Source of the DNA: Crocodylus rhombifer | Lineage: Eukaryota; Chordata; Crocodylia; Crocodylidae | Direction: 5' to 3' | Length of the DNA: 64,000 bases | Assembly: GCA_038503035.1 (NCBI GenBank) | Contig: JAVSML010024706.1 | Coordinates: 282,033-346,032 of the forward strand | Part shown: positions 34,761-47,371 of the stretch, one piece after another | Position numbering within the stretch: the stretch's first letter is position 1 | How the letters are laid out: each line of letters opens with the position of its first letter | Position numbers and translations under genes: made by a program | The notes under the pieces: model-generated | Seen by the model: the letters and a program-made list of their open reading frames with translations, nothing else | What the model was told of the DNA's origin: nothing | The model's database searches: none

Positions 34761-35603
34761 TGTAGAGGTACACCACTAGAGATTTTTTGGTGTTATATAC
34801 ATATTAGAGAGAGAGTCAGGTGATGACTTTATGTTAAGCTAAGGTGCTTCTCACAAAAAGACATGCCTGAATTAAAACCCTTTAAGTGACTGAAATGTAT
34901 AATTTGTATTTGAAGTACAAGTTTAGCTTTCTAGAAATTATATTAAATCATCAGTAACTAATTCATAGTGTTATGGCTGGAGAAACCCATTATCCTAAAC
35001 TAAACTTAATATTAATTAAGAAGAAAATGTTTTCCCCTGGAGAAAGAAGTTACAGCAGCAAACCCTGTATGTTTCAAAGAAGTGGGACCAAAAATGGCAC
35101 AGGTTTTTTGGGTGGTCAGGCATGGGTCAAGAGAATTAATGACTTTTTAATAGTCTTATAAACTAAAAATAATATGTTTTTAACATTTGAGTACAGATTA
35201 CATAAAACTTCAATTTTAATGCAGTTCCAAAGCAATTATGATATCTTAAAAATTATAACAGTGTAATACGTTTTAGGACTTGTATAAGTTGTAAATGCTG
35301 GCTATGCCTAAGTCAGAATAATTTTGAGGTGAATTGCTATTCTTTGAAGATTAAATAACTTTTCAAAATATCTAATTTCTGTTTTTAAATTGGTTCTGGT
35401 CTGGTTAAACCAGTGATTGTCAAAGAGGGTGCCATGGCATCCTGGAATGCTGTCAGATCCTTTTAAGGGTTCCCTGGGGTGCACACCTACACATGATTTA
35501 CAAAATAAACCTAGAGATTTAAAAAAATGAAAGAATCTGTAGTGTCCAAAATGTTTTGGCCTGTTATGGTTTTTCTGAGTCCTTTGCAACAGAGGAATTT
35601 TCC

Positions 35604-38500
35604 CTATTTCATAGTTTCATAGTTGGTAGGGTCGGAAGGGACTTGAGTAGATCATCAAGCCCGACCCCCTGCCATGGCAGGAAAGAGTATTAGGGTCAAA
35701 CGACCCCAGTAAGGTGATTATCTAGCCTCCTTTTGAAGACCCCCGGGGTAGGAGCCAGTACCACTTTGCTTGGAAGTTGGTTCCAGATCCTAGCCACCAT
35801 GACTGTGAAGTAGCACCTCCTTATGTCTAGTCTGAACCTACTCTCAGTCAACTTGTGGCCGTTATTCCTTGTTACTCCCACTAGTGCTTGGTGGAACAGG
35901 GACTCTCCCATTGCCTGCTGGGCCCCATTGGCAAGTTTATGGATGGCCAACAAATCCCCTTTCAACCTTCTCTTGTGGAGGCTAGACAGGTTCAGGTCCC
36001 ATAGCCTCTTCTTGTAGGGCCTGTCCTGTTGCCCCTGATCATGCAAGTGGCCCTCCTCTGGACCCTTTCTAAGCTGCCCACATCCCCCCTGAAGTACGGC
36101 ACTCAGAACTGGATGCAGTACTCCAACTGTGGCCTGACCAGTGTTGCATAGAGGGGGAGGATCACCTCCTTGGACCTGCTTATGATGTATCTGTGGATGG
36201 ATGACAAGATGTGGTTAGCCTTCCTGACTGTGTTCTCAGATTGGTGGCCCATGTTCATTTTGGCATCAATAATGACTCCAAGATCCTTTTCTGCCCCTAT
36301 GCTGACAAGAAGGGAGTTCCCCAGGCTGTAGGTATGGTGCTGGTTCTTCCTCCCCAGGTGCAGTACCTTGCACCTGTCCGTACTGAAACCCATCCTGTTC
36401 TCATCTGCCCACCCCTGTAACCTGTCCAGATCTAGTTGTAGCCTGTTCCTCCGTTCTAGTGTGCCCACGTCTCCCCACATCTTAGTGTCATCTGTGAATT
36501 TGAACAGGGTGCTTTTCACCCCCTCATCCAAGTCACTGATGAAAATGTTGAGCAGTGCAGGGCCCGATGACCGAGCTCTGGGAAACCTCACTGCCCACAT
36601 CCCTCCAGGTCAAAAATGACCTGTCCGCCACCACTCTCTGGGTGTGGCCCTCCAGCCAATTTGCGACCCATCTGACTATAGTCATCGACACCACAGTCGC
36701 CTAAGTTTTTAATGAGAATGGGGTGAGAGACAATGTTGAAGGCCTTCCTAAAGTCCAGAAAGATTATGTCCACCACAACACCTGCATCCAAGGATTTTGT
36801 GACCTGGTTGTAGAAGGCAAACTGGTTGGTCTGACAGGACCAGCCTCTAATGAACCCATGTTGATTGCCCCTAAGCGTGATCCCCCTGCTGGTCCCTCGC
36901 AGATGTGTTCCTGGATAATTTTCTCAAAGAGCTTTCTCAGGACCGAGGTAAGACTAATGGGCCTATAGTTTTCTGGGTCCTCCTTCCTCCCTTTTTTGAA
37001 AATAGAGACCACATTGGCTCTTTTCCAGTCCTCTGGCACCTCACCAGAGCACCATGAGTGCTCGTAAAGCCATGCCAGGGGTCCCACAGTGACCTCTGCC
37101 AATTCCCTCAGCACTCTGGGGTGGAGATCATCAGCACCTGCTGATTTGAACACATCTAGACCCACCAGAAGTTCCCCAACTAGGTCCTCACTGACCCTGG
37201 GCCTGGCTGTGCCTCCCCTGGGTCCATCCTGGATCCCGGTAGGGGGGATGTCCTGGTCCCTGCTCAGAAAAATGGAGGCAAAGAATTTGTTAAAGAGGTT
37301 AGCTTTGTCATCTGGTGCAATCACCAGATTTCCAGGTGTTTCCTGTGGAGGCCCCATGTTACCTGGTACCTTCTTTTTACCCGCTATGTATTTTAAAAAG
37401 GACTTCTTGTTATCTTTGATCCGGGTACCTAGTTCCAGTTCCATCTCTGCCTTAGCCTTCCTAACAGCCCTCCTACAATCTGGAGTAATAAAGTTATAAT
37501 CTTCCTTGGTGATGGCCCCTCCCTTCCATTGGCTGTACACCTCCTTTTTAGCTTTGAGACATTCCTGGATGCTTTTGGTGAGCTATGGGGGCTTTTGAGC
37601 ACTCTTGCCCACTTTGATCCGTGTTGGGACTGTCACCCTTTGGGCTTGGAGGATAGTCTTCTTAAGAAACGACCATTCTTCTTGGACTCCCAACTCCCCT
37701 CCCCTCCCCTCCGGGACCTCAGTGCCTCCCTGACTAGTCTCCTTACTTCATTGAAATCTGCCCTTCCGCCCTCCTGAAGTCCAGGGCTACTGCCTTGCTG
37801 CAGGCCTTTGGCACCCAACACTGGATGGTGAATTCCAGCAGGTGATGATCACTATTGCCCAGGTGGTCGAGAACCCACAGTCCCCTTACCAGGTCATCTC
37901 CCGTGGCCAGGACCAGGTCCAGCAAGGCATTTCCCTTGGTGGGACTGTGCACCTCCTGGGTTAGGTGGAGGTCCTGTAACTCGACTAGGAACCTATGTGA
38001 GCAGTCAGACCTGGATAGTTTAGATCCCCCATGATGACCACGCCCCTTCACTTAACTGCCTCTGCGAACTGACCTGAGAATTCCCAGTCCAGCTCTTCCC
38101 CCTGGTTGGGTGGCCTGTAGTAAACCTCCACTATTAAGTCCCTTTCCCCTCAGCCCTCTTGTATTCTGACCCAGAGCACTTCAGCCTGCCCCTCCTCTGA
38201 CCCCGTGCTGTTTGTTGAGGATGTGTATTGCTCTTTGATGTAGAGCGCCACACCCCCAACTTTCCTTCCCTTTCTATCCCACCTGTACACCCTATACCCC
38301 TTGATGTTTACCGCCAAGTTGTGCATTACATCCCACCAAGTTTCAGTGAGCCCCACTATGTCTGGGTTTGTGTTAACTACCAGGAGGGCAAATTCATCCT
38401 GCTTGTTCCCCATACTATGAACATTAGTGTAGAGGCATTTAAGGCCTCCTGAGGGTGTGTGCACCACCTGCCTCCCCTTCCCCCCCACTAAATCTCAGGC
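35604..38500 (-). mobile_element. CR1 LINE, nearly complete ORF2, inactivated
   Basis: Reading the minus strand in order: endonuclease start (LYTNVHSMGNKQDEFALLV, VGLTETWWD) at 38488-38150; endonuclease end (TKGNALLDLVLA, LGNSDHHLLEF) at 38051-37743; reverse transcriptase ([39 protein letters not shown]) at 37540-36764; LDFRKAFNIVSH; the catalytic box as FTDDTKMWG; then LVRPQLEYC and the C-terminus at 36046-35696. The 3' tail has repeated TTTCATAG. The frame is broken in several places. This is the longest CR1 copy in the window; ORF1 and the 5' end are absent or unrecognised. Confidence 0.95.
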
Positions 38501-38907
38501 CTATCCGGGCCCCTGTCTCTTACTTGGGTACTTCTTTTGCTTGTCACCTGTCTTGGCTGGGCTATTTACTTTTCTGTAGTAAAAAAAATGAGGGAAATCT
38601 AAGAACTGGTCCCTGGTGCCACGTTTAGTGGGGAGAGGGGGACACAAAAATAGCCACTGTTGTGGTTGTTCTTGGCTGCATTGCTGCCTTCAGCAGTGAG
38701 GCAGGCAACACTGTTTTTCTGCTAAACACCTCTGGGTACCTTGAGTCTAATGGGAGGGTTCCATGAGTCTAATAAGGTGAGAACATCTGGGTTAAACTGA
38801 TATGAATAGTCCCATAATTCCATTGGTATAAAAACTGGATATGAAGTAAATGTGAATCTAAGAATTCATAGTTCCATGTTGATACTAACATGACCTACCC
38901 AGGTTAG

Positions 38908-39100
38908 TAGTTTCATAGTAGCTAGGGTCAGGAGGGACCTGAACAGATCATCTAGCCTGACCTCCTGCCACAGGCAGGAATGAATGCTGGGATCACAAGA
39001 CCCCAGACAGGTGATCATCCAACCTCCTCTTGAATTTGCCCAAGGTAGGGGCGAGAGCCACTTCCCTGGGGAGCTGGTTCCAGTTTTTGGCCACCCTAAC
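38908..39100 (-). mobile_element. CR1 3'-end fragment
   Basis: 'agtttcatagtagctaggg' followed by 'ggagggacctgaacagatca' is the inverse CR1 3' end. It stops at 39100, exactly where the LTR-like element begins, and does not resume beyond 40500. Confidence 0.85.
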
Positions 39101-39105
39101 TGTAA

Positions 39106-39893
39106 GGTTGAGTCCAGAGAGTCAGACGGTGATCAGGCTACTAAGTCAGCCGACAGGGCCGACTGTACTGATTTTTTCATATGTAGCAGGCTTGCCTTTT
39201 GGAGCTTGGGGTGAGTCCCAGGCTTGAAATCTTGCTGTTTTGATTGGTGGAGCTCATCCCCCAATCAGGAGGCAGCAAGAGGAGTTCAGTCATGCCCCTT
39301 TCCTGAGGAGAGGGGGAGAGGAGTCTCCCCCCACACCCTCCACCCTAGACCTGATTGAAGACTGCAACACTCAGGTCCAGAAGACTTCAGGGGCGGAGCC
39401 CTTGAGAGTATAAAAGGAGCTGCATGCCCAGCACAAGGGGAGCACATCCAGGAGAGAAAAGAGTGAGGCTTAGAAGAGCTGAGGAAAGCTGCTCAGCAGG
39501 GCAAAACAATAGCTCAGAAGTGCCCCTGAAGACTTCCATCAGTGGGGAATGGCAGATGGCTCCAGCAGCTAGGCTCTTAGTGTGCGGCATGGCACATGGT
39601 GTCCAGACCCTGGGAGCTGCGTGAGGTGGCTCAGGTCTGCAACCTCTGGCGTGTGGCCAGAGACACGGTGCACAGGCTGGTGCATGAGTAGGACCTTTGG
39701 AGTGCTTGGGCAGCTCAGGTCCTCAACCCCTAGAACGAAGCTGGGAGCTTGGTGCAGGAGGTGCTGCACGGAGGGTCCAGGAGCGGACCAAGCCTGGTGC
39801 TGCATGAGGCAGCCCAGGCTTCCGACCCATAGCAAAAGGTTGAGTCCAGAGAGACAGATGGTGATCAGGCTACTGAGCCAGCCGACAGGGCTG
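39106..39893 (+). repeat. Direct repeat pair inside the LTR-like element
   Basis: AGGTTGAGTCCAGAGAG with the following 'ggtgatcaggctact' and 'cagccgacagggc' occurs at about 39105-39160 and again at about 39837-39893, roughly 730 bases apart. Between them, three looser units around 'ggctcaggtctgcaacctct', 'agctcaggtcctcaacccct' and 'agcccaggcttccgacccat' lie at about 39630, 39708 and 39813. Confidence 0.75.
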
Positions 39894-40300
39894 AACCAGA
39901 GGCCCCAGAAGCCCTGCAAAGCAGAGCTCTGTTCCAGGGGACAGCGATGCCCCCCCTGAAGCCTGCTGCAGGCAAGAGAGCAGCCTGGCACAGAGGACAA
40001 GGACCACCCTCCAGGCCTGAGAGCCCTGAGTTGCAGGGAAAAGAGGATTCCCACAGGGGAGGGCAGTCCCCCTCGTTAGTTAAGGTCTCCTAAAAGGGGA
40101 GGTCCCACTGAGAGGGCCCTCCTAAAGTTACCAGCTTCTTTGTAGGGCTTGGGGTGTCCCTTTGGGATTGAGTTTATCTTTGGGGTTTATCTGTTTCAGA
40201 TCAGATACTTACCTGTGACTTACCTGTATCTGGAGCACTGGTATAAGGTTTTATGTCATTTACCCAGTGGGTATTGTTTATGTTACTGGTTTAGATATCT

Positions 40301-40306
<6 letters not shown>

Positions 40307-40340
<34 letters not shown>
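40307..40340. repeat. (TA)17 microsatellite
   Basis: Thirty-four bases of pure TA inside the LTR-like element, 56 bases upstream of its AATAAA. Confidence 0.95.
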
Positions 40341-40345
<5 letters not shown>

Positions 40346-40506
40346 TGTACATATGTTTATATCCACGTTCCTTTCCCTTGTGATAAGTTAATGTAAATAA
40401 ATGTGTATATAGTTAAGTCCCCTGACTGTCCTGGCCTGGATCTGTAGGGACGGAGGGAAACTGAGCTGCATGCAGTTCCCACCCCACAGCACACCTGCCA
40501 GCTAAC

Positions 40507-43500
40507 AATCCCCTTCAGTTGGAGAAGGGGAGTATATACCCAAGTTACCTGGGCTACACACAGAAGCTGGCTCTTAAAACAAGAATAAATTAATTAATTT
40601 ATTCTGTTTTTCAAATTGTACTATCCCATGTTACATTCAACTTGTGACATGGTGGACACCATCAGCTAACACTATTTCTTTCACTTTCAGTACTGTTTTG
40701 ATTGCTTTCAAAATTACTTGGGCTAATAAACTCATACTTTTATAATAATTCTTCAGTTTGTACCTTAGCTAAGGAAGATAGATCCAGAAAGCTTACAGAA
40801 GTAACTGGTTAATTAAATTAACAAATGTTTGTTTGATGACATCTCTGTCAAGGTCCAAAGAGTCATTTATTACATTTTTAAAAATCTGAACATGTTCTTA
40901 AGTAAATTATGATTTTTACTGAATGTGCACAGTAATGTTTGTATAAAACAGGATTTTCAGTAATTTTAGCAATCCAGTTGTCATTTTGCCTCCTATACAA
41001 CTTACAGAGGAAATAGTACTACTACTTGTATCGCATTGTTTTCTCCTCAGTGTATTCCATTATAACTTTAAAGAGCATATGACATTGTACTTCCTTTTTG
41101 GCTGCGTACCTTATACTTAGCGTCATGAAAAATTGCTGAGTAGTAATATATTAGTCATATGTATGCTAGGTCAGCTGAGTCTATTTATGAATCTAAACAC
41201 AGAGTGCCTCATATTCTTAGTATTGTGCTTAAGAAGGAAGAAATCTTTGGACTTGCAATGGTCTACTTTAGAGTAAAAATCTCTCCTAAATACTGCAACT
41301 ATCTTGTTTTTAAATAAACTGAAATTAGTGACACATTATTTTAGCTTTGATATTTTGGTTGCCAGGTTTAGTTTAAAATGTAGAATTTGAAAAATGTCTC
41401 TCCCTAATGAAAAATAAAAATCTATTTTTTTCAAATTAGGGCAAGCTCAAAATTATAATCAGTGGCACATAAATTATTATTAAATAGCTTATTAATAATG
41501 CATGTATTTTAGAAGGAATTTTAGGTATATAGAGAGAAAGGGATTATAAATTTTGGCTTTATGAACAACAACATAACACCAAGTGAAAGGAAAATATAGT
41601 GAGATTACTGATTTTCATGTCTTCATTTTATTGTAAGACATATGGCTTTGTTTATTTTCATTAAATTTGCTAGCAATATCCAAGTGCTCATAGCTGTGAT
41701 TGATATTGTCATGGGTAGAGTTAAACCTCTTGAAACTGCAGGGTGTAACTTCCACCTTTCATTTCAGACAGAGGAAAGATACTGTTAGCTAATTTATGTA
41801 TCCAAGTAGCTAAAATAATAGTAAGCCTCCACCACAAACAAAGGTAGATGTTGGTGCCCCTAAGAAAAGTACAGGCAAGCTATGTATGGGTGGAGGTTTG
41901 TTTCGCTATAATTTTGGGCCTCTGAAAAAAAAGCAGAAAAAGATAAGAAACTAAGAGAAAAGTCAGCAACCTAGTTTGAAGAATCACTGAGATCACTTTT
42001 TGTGCTGAGTGCTGCCTGAAAAAATCCTGGAAGTAAGAACAAAGAAACTCTTCCTGTCTTGTTGAGTCTCAGCAGTGTTCAGTGAATTAAGATTTTGTAC
42101 ATTATTTTTAAATATGGTAAATAGGACTACATCAAAGACACTGTAATCCAACTTCAGTTTCTCCTCTTAAAGGAAATAATTCACAGGGCTCCAAACTAAC
42201 TGCTCATGTCAAAAATGAGATAGCAATAGTGTATATAATTTTTGTTGATTATCAGATAATGTACACATTGCAAACTATATGTTTACAACAGTCAACTAAT
42301 TCTACCCATTCCCCTTCACCCACCAATGAATACTTTTCTCAAAAGAGGGCAGATTTTCCTAACCAGGGCCCTAGGAGGATCCATTTTATATGACTTTTTT
42401 TTTTTTTAAACCTCAGAATATTTTTTTAATTAATTGGTTTGTCACCTAGCCTTAGGGCACATGCCTTTTGTAGTCAGGCTAGAGGGGCAATGCTATCAAT
42501 ATGCATATGCAAGCATGCTAATAGTACAGCATCACTATCTAGCTGTGTTTGAGCTGTACCAATAAAGAACGCAGAGCACAGTTGGATGGCCGCTATTAAA
42601 CTAAATTCCAAGCACCACACAGAGGGTGCGTCTACATGCGCATTACTGTGCTTTAGTTAATGCACATTAACTCTAGTACCTCTATTGTGCAGTACTAGGA
42701 AAATGTGCATTAGCCTGTCTTAATGCACATTAACTAAAGAGCACAGGGCAGCTATATACAAGCAGTTGGAGAAGACTTGATTAAGCAAGTCTGCTGGAGT
42801 GTGATTATTACTGTGCTCCAGCAGATTCCAGCATCATGTGTATCAACAGCCCTGTGCTTAAAAAATGGTGGTGGGGTACTTTAACTCAAGCTTGTTAAAC
42901 GAGCTTTGGTTAAAGGGACCCTGCCACCATTTTTAAGCATGGGGACACTGATACATGAGATGCTTCAGGTGCTTTAATAAGAGTGGCTCTCAGAGCCTCT
43001 CTAATTAAAGCACTGCCCCTGCCCCCACTCCAAGAGCATGTATATAAATGCCCATGGTTTTTAAGTGATGCTTAATGTGCATTAGCTTATTTTAATGTGC
43101 ATTAACTAAATAGTACATTTTAGCGATGCTTTAATGTGCATTAAAATAGGCTAATGCACATTAAAGTCCACATGTACATTAAAATCCACATGTAGACAGT
43201 TCCCAGAAAACCCTCTCCTGTCTCAGGAGTTGCTTGATTCTGTGGCTCCCTACCATGTAAGTAATGATGTGATTGAGTGTTTTCTTCCTTGCAAGATCTT
43301 GGAATTATACTGGGATAATGCTTTAAACTGAATGCATGTTTAGAAACTGAAGCCTTGACCCTGCAAACATCTATAAGTGTGCTTAACCCATTCAACTGAA
43401 AGTGATCATGTGTGAAAGTATCTGCAGGATCAGTAAGATTTAAAAAAAACACAAGTCTTATTTTTAAGAAGTGGAAGAAAAGCAAAGACAAGCAGTATTT

Positions 43501-45404
43501 GTCATTAATATTGAATAAGATCTGGAACATTTGAAAAAACAAAGTATTCCAGGAAAAGCCTGCAAAGAGTCATTTTCAAATACTCCACAAACACAGACAT
43601 AGGGTAGAGACCCCAATTCAGAAAGCATCTCTACTCAAAAAAGCCCTTAAACACATGCTTAATCCAAATTGAAGTTCATGAGTTTTGAAGCCATCCTTAG
43701 ATCAAGCAAGTGCTTTAGTGTGTTTCTGGATTGGGGCCATGGGCTCTAACTAGCTCCTAAGATCACCCAAATCAAAACTATACAAACTCCAAGCATCAAG
43801 CAAAATGATACGGCAAAACAAAAATACAGGACTTGAAGACTGAATGAGAAACAAATAATGCAAGAGGCATGAATTTTTATGGGTGATATCTTTTATTGTA
43901 CCAACTCTATTGCTTGGAGGGATCACAGCATGGAAATTAATGTAAACTATTCTTTTCAGTATTTAAATAACTTTCTTTTAAATAAAACCAGGACTAACAT
44001 ATTTTTTATTTACAACAACTACACCAAAGGAGCTGCGAATGCATCCACTGTTTCAGGAAAGATCATGCTATGTTTGATTTACAACGCAGCATAACATTGC
44101 CAAGGTCAGTAATTTTCAGTACTTAGAAAAATAAATCAAGAAACATTGGCTTAGCTTTCAAAAAATGTTACCTTTTACTGCAAGACATAGAGCCAGATTC
44201 TTCTCTCAGATACACCACTGTAAATCACGAGTGCCAAATCATTGCCAAAACTTGCAGTTTTATTGTAAGCCTCACAGTATTTGTGTTTTTATAAAGCCCT
44301 GGAGTCATCAAAACTTGGCTTTCATTATTTTTGTAAAAAATTAATTTCTAGCTCTTCTAGCTTTTCTCCATAACCAGAAAATGCAACACTAGTATAAACT
44401 AAAAATTCAGAAACTAACAGAAACATACACATCCCACTTCAAATGCAATTTAATATTTAAAGCCAAATTCAGGATATTTTGGATTCAAAGTCTGATTCAT
44501 GAATGCTTGCGGTTGCCATTACTGGGTAACTCCATTTATCTCTTGAGGACACAGATGGGTCTCAGTTTTCAATGAATTATTTCTCTTCTAGAATTGAATG
44601 GATGAAATTGGAGTTCGTTTTTTATGCAACGACTGCACCTTTAATCTTTTTCCACATCTGTCTCTGATGTACTTACACTTGTCTTTATGCTTCCTAAGAG
44701 ATACATTTAGGGTACAAGATGACACTATGCTGTTGATGAATGCTTCACATTTACATGGATGTAAATAAGAGGAGAATCTCTGCCTACATGGAGGAATGAA
44801 GATGATGACATAGAAAACAACACACATCTATATAGTGTAGTTGCTTTACTGTTTGCTTCATTTTGGTGCATACCAGCATACAAACACAAATATTAAAGAC
44901 TCTTTAAGTGGCTTCCCTCAAAATCTACTTGTAGATGATGACCAAAGTCTGCATTCTGCTTTAAATATGATATTAAGAATGTGCTTTTGTTGTTTATCAG
45001 TCAGTAGAAAACAGTAATATTTTGAAAGGAATTTGGCATGCACAGGTGTCTTTTTTGAATGGTTGTTTAGGAAATTATTCTAAGTCAATAGTCATTTGAA
45101 AGAAACTTCTGTTTATCCTGCCTTATGTGACAACAGCTTCAGTGAATCAAACTGATTAGCATCTCCCAGTACTGAAACATGTATTTTGATAGAGAAGAGC
45201 CATTTAGACAAACATACAGTTCTTGACTTTTAAACATGACTAGTGGTAACTAAAGCAGAGTTGCTTTTTATTCAGTAAAATAACATGATGTCTGTCTGGA
45301 CCAGTCAGAATTATTGCTGCTGTACAAATATTGGCAAATATATAATTGTAGCTCTCTGGGAGGTTTTCCCCAAAAGGATAGACAGTTATGGTGAAACTAT
45401 GAAG
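40507..45404. other. Intergenic DNA with one MITE
   Basis: AT-rich. Contains the large MITE at 42624-43204 and, near 43880-43915, an inverted piece of the repeat seen at 48320-48425. Otherwise nothing was recognised; the small basic, cysteine-containing frame near 44600-44800 on the minus strand is not supported as a gene. Confidence 0.7.
42624..43204. mobile_element. Large MITE of the GTCTACA-ended family
   Basis: Left end GGGTGCGTCTACATG and right end, inverted, GGGAACTGTCTACATG. The interior repeats 'atgcacattaact' and its inverse many times ('ttaatgtgcattagc'), giving extensive self-pairing. About 580 bases; no transposase. Confidence 0.75.
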
Positions 45405-45412
45405 CCCCACAT

Positions 45413-45636
45413 TGGTGGTTGGCAAGGTTTTCTGGTGCTGGGCTGGAATGGCACAGGTCAGGTTCAAGGCAAGGCAGGTCAGTGCTAGGACCTGGCCACT
45501 GCCTCCACTTCTCCCCACTACCCAGCTGCAACACAGACAAAAGCTGTCTGCTGCCAAAGCTCCTCAGCTTCGTGGCCCAGATCCAATGGCTCAGTGAGCT
45601 GGATCCAGCTTGTGGGCCATAGGTTGCCAACCGCTG
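45413..45636. mobile_element. hAT element A (224 bases)
   Basis: Left end TGGTGGTTGGCAAGG and right end, inverted, CAGCGGTTGGCAACC. Flanked by CCCCACAT (45405-45412) and CTCTACAT (45637-45644), six of eight identical with C/T changes only. Confidence 0.75.
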
Positions 45637-45644
45637 CTCTACAT

Positions 45645-47363
45645 TAGTGGTGCTCAGGCCCCACAGGCCAGATGAGTGACGAGGGGCCAGGCAATGTTAT
45701 GCTGCACTGTAAATAAAACATAGCATGATCCTTTCATAGCATATGTTTGATGCTTTCCATAGCATGAAATAGTGGATCCCGTGGACTTATCACCTGGACA
45801 AGGGGGGAAGAGATCAACGTTGTATATCTTGACTTTAAAAAAGCCTTCGATCTGGTATCCCACGATCACCTCTTGTCAAGGCTGCAGTTAGCCATTTTAG
45901 CTGTCACCACGATCCGCTGGCTGGGGAACTGGCTCCACAGTAGGACCCAGAGGGTGATGGTTGATGGGAGTCAATCGTCTTGGTGCGCTGTGTGACCAGT
46001 GGGGTCCCTCAAGGCTCTGTCCTAGGGCCTAACATCTTCATCAGTGATGCAGACATTGGTGTCAGAAGCGGACTGACCAAGTATGCTGACAACACCAAAT
46101 TCTGGGGTAAAGCATCCACACCTGAGGACAGGAGGGTGATCCAGGCAGATCTGGACAGGCTCAGGAAATGGGCAGATGAGAACCTGATGGTGTTCAACAC
46201 CGAAAAATGCAAGGTTCTCCATCTTGGGAGGAAAAACCTGCAGCATGCTTATAGGCTTGGCAGTGCTACACTGGTTAGCACTACAGATGAAAGGGACTTG
46301 GGGGTCAGGATTGACCACAAAAGCAACACAAGCCTTCAGTGTGATGCTGCAGCTAGTAAGGCAAGCAAAACGCTGGCTTGCATCCGTAGATGCTTCTCAA
46401 GTAAATCCCAGGATGTCATTCTCCCCTTGTACATGACCTTGGTGAGGCCGCAGCTGGAGTACTGTGTCCAGTTTTGGGCTCCGCAATTCAAAAGGGATGT
46501 GGAGAAGCTTGAGAGGGTGCAGAGGAGAGCCATGCGCATGATCACAGGTCAGGAAAACAGACCTTATGAGGAGAGGCTGAGAGCCATGGGGCTCTTCAGC
46601 CTGGAAAAGTGTAGGCTCAGGGGTGATCTGGTGGCCACCTATAAATTTATCAGGGTTGCTCATCAGGATCTGGGGGAACATCTGTTCACCAGAGCACCCC
46701 AAGAGATGACAAGATTGAACGGTCACAAACTCCGCCGCGACCGATTCAGGCTGGACATAAGAAAGAACTTCTTCACTGTCCGAGCCCCCAAAGTTTGGAA
46801 TAGATTGCCACTGGAGGCAATTCAAGCACCCACTTTGAATGCCTTCAAGACACATTTGGATGCTTATCTTGCTGGGATCCTATGTTCCCTGCTGACTTCC
46901 CGCCCCTGGGGCAGGGGGCTGGACTCGATGATCCTCCGGGGTCCCTTCCAGCCCAAATGTCTATGAAATCTATGAAATGTGCAGGGTCAAGCTATGGATC
47001 TGATCCAGTGCAGGGTTGGCATGCAGCATGCAGTTGTCCATGGCACAATCTGGAACACGAGCCTAGCCCCATGTCTAGCTGCAGGCATCAGCCCAACATT
47101 ATGTGCGTCCTGACACCACTCAACAGATCCAATGGTGGAGCAACCCCACATACTGGCCCCACCATTGGCATCACAATCTAACATGTAGGTCTGCCCATGT
47201 GAATACCCCGTGGATCCATAAATTTGTCAGCAAGGGAGTAACAATTAACATAACCACTGCTCCCCTGCTGCCAAATTTTTGGACCTGTGGGGAGACCCTC
47301 AGGCAGGCTGGCATGGCCTTCCAGTCTGGATCTGGCCTGTGGGCCAGAGGTTGAGTGCCACTG
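45645..47363. mobile_element. hAT element B, split by a CR1
   Basis: Left end TAGTGGTGCTCAGG and right end, inverted, CAGTGGCACTCAAC. Flanked by CTCTACAT (45637-45644) and CTCTACGT (47364-47371), seven of eight identical. The hAT sequence is 45645 to about 45767 and about 46977-47363; the CR1 lies between. No transposase frame. Confidence 0.8.
45768..46976 (+). mobile_element. CR1 LINE fragment with a 328-codon frame
   Basis: Begins within the reverse transcriptase palm (LDFKKAFDLVSH-type) at about 45768. The uninterrupted frame 45980-46966 shows VPQGSVLGP, then [36 protein letters not shown] and [14 protein letters not shown]. The catalytic box reads ADN instead of ADD, and residues are missing after VLGP, so no active enzyme is possible. 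The 3' end has CTATGAAAT repeats. It is nested in hAT element B. Confidence 0.95.
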
Positions 47364-47371
47364 CTCTACGT

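Larger units (their letters stand above)
31001..35603. other. Intergenic DNA upstream of APPL2
   Basis: Contains a 34-bp inverted pair (31044-31077 with 33000-33033), a short tandem repeat (31392-31487), an hAT-like piece (32229-32440), a two-unit 30-bp repeat (33340-33388) and a foldback copy (33833-34739). The rest, including 34760-35600, is unassigned. Confidence 0.7.
39101..40500 (+). mobile_element. Probable solo LTR
   Basis: 1400 bases beginning TGTAAGG and ending CTGCCA (TG...CA). Flanks are CCTAAC (39095-39100) and GCTAAC (40501-40506), five of six identical. Promoter features occur in order: inverted CCAAT pair (TGATTGG and CCAATCA, about 39241-39267), GC box GGGGCGG at 39390-39396 and TATAAAAG at 39409-39416. 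A polyadenylation signal AATAAA lies at 40396-40401. No viral coding sequence is attached. Caveats: the implied R region is long (about 1 kb), and the interrupted CR1 does not resume on the far side. Confidence 0.6.

Noticed and set aside
39569..40054. A 161-codon minus-strand frame and a plus-strand partner
   Set aside because: Both fall in the repeat-rich interior of the LTR-like element and reflect its degenerate internal units.
44588..44827. A 79-codon minus-strand frame with several cysteines and basic residues
   Set aside because: It looked briefly like a small secreted or heparin-binding peptide, but it has no convincing family match, no splice context and no supporting promoter.
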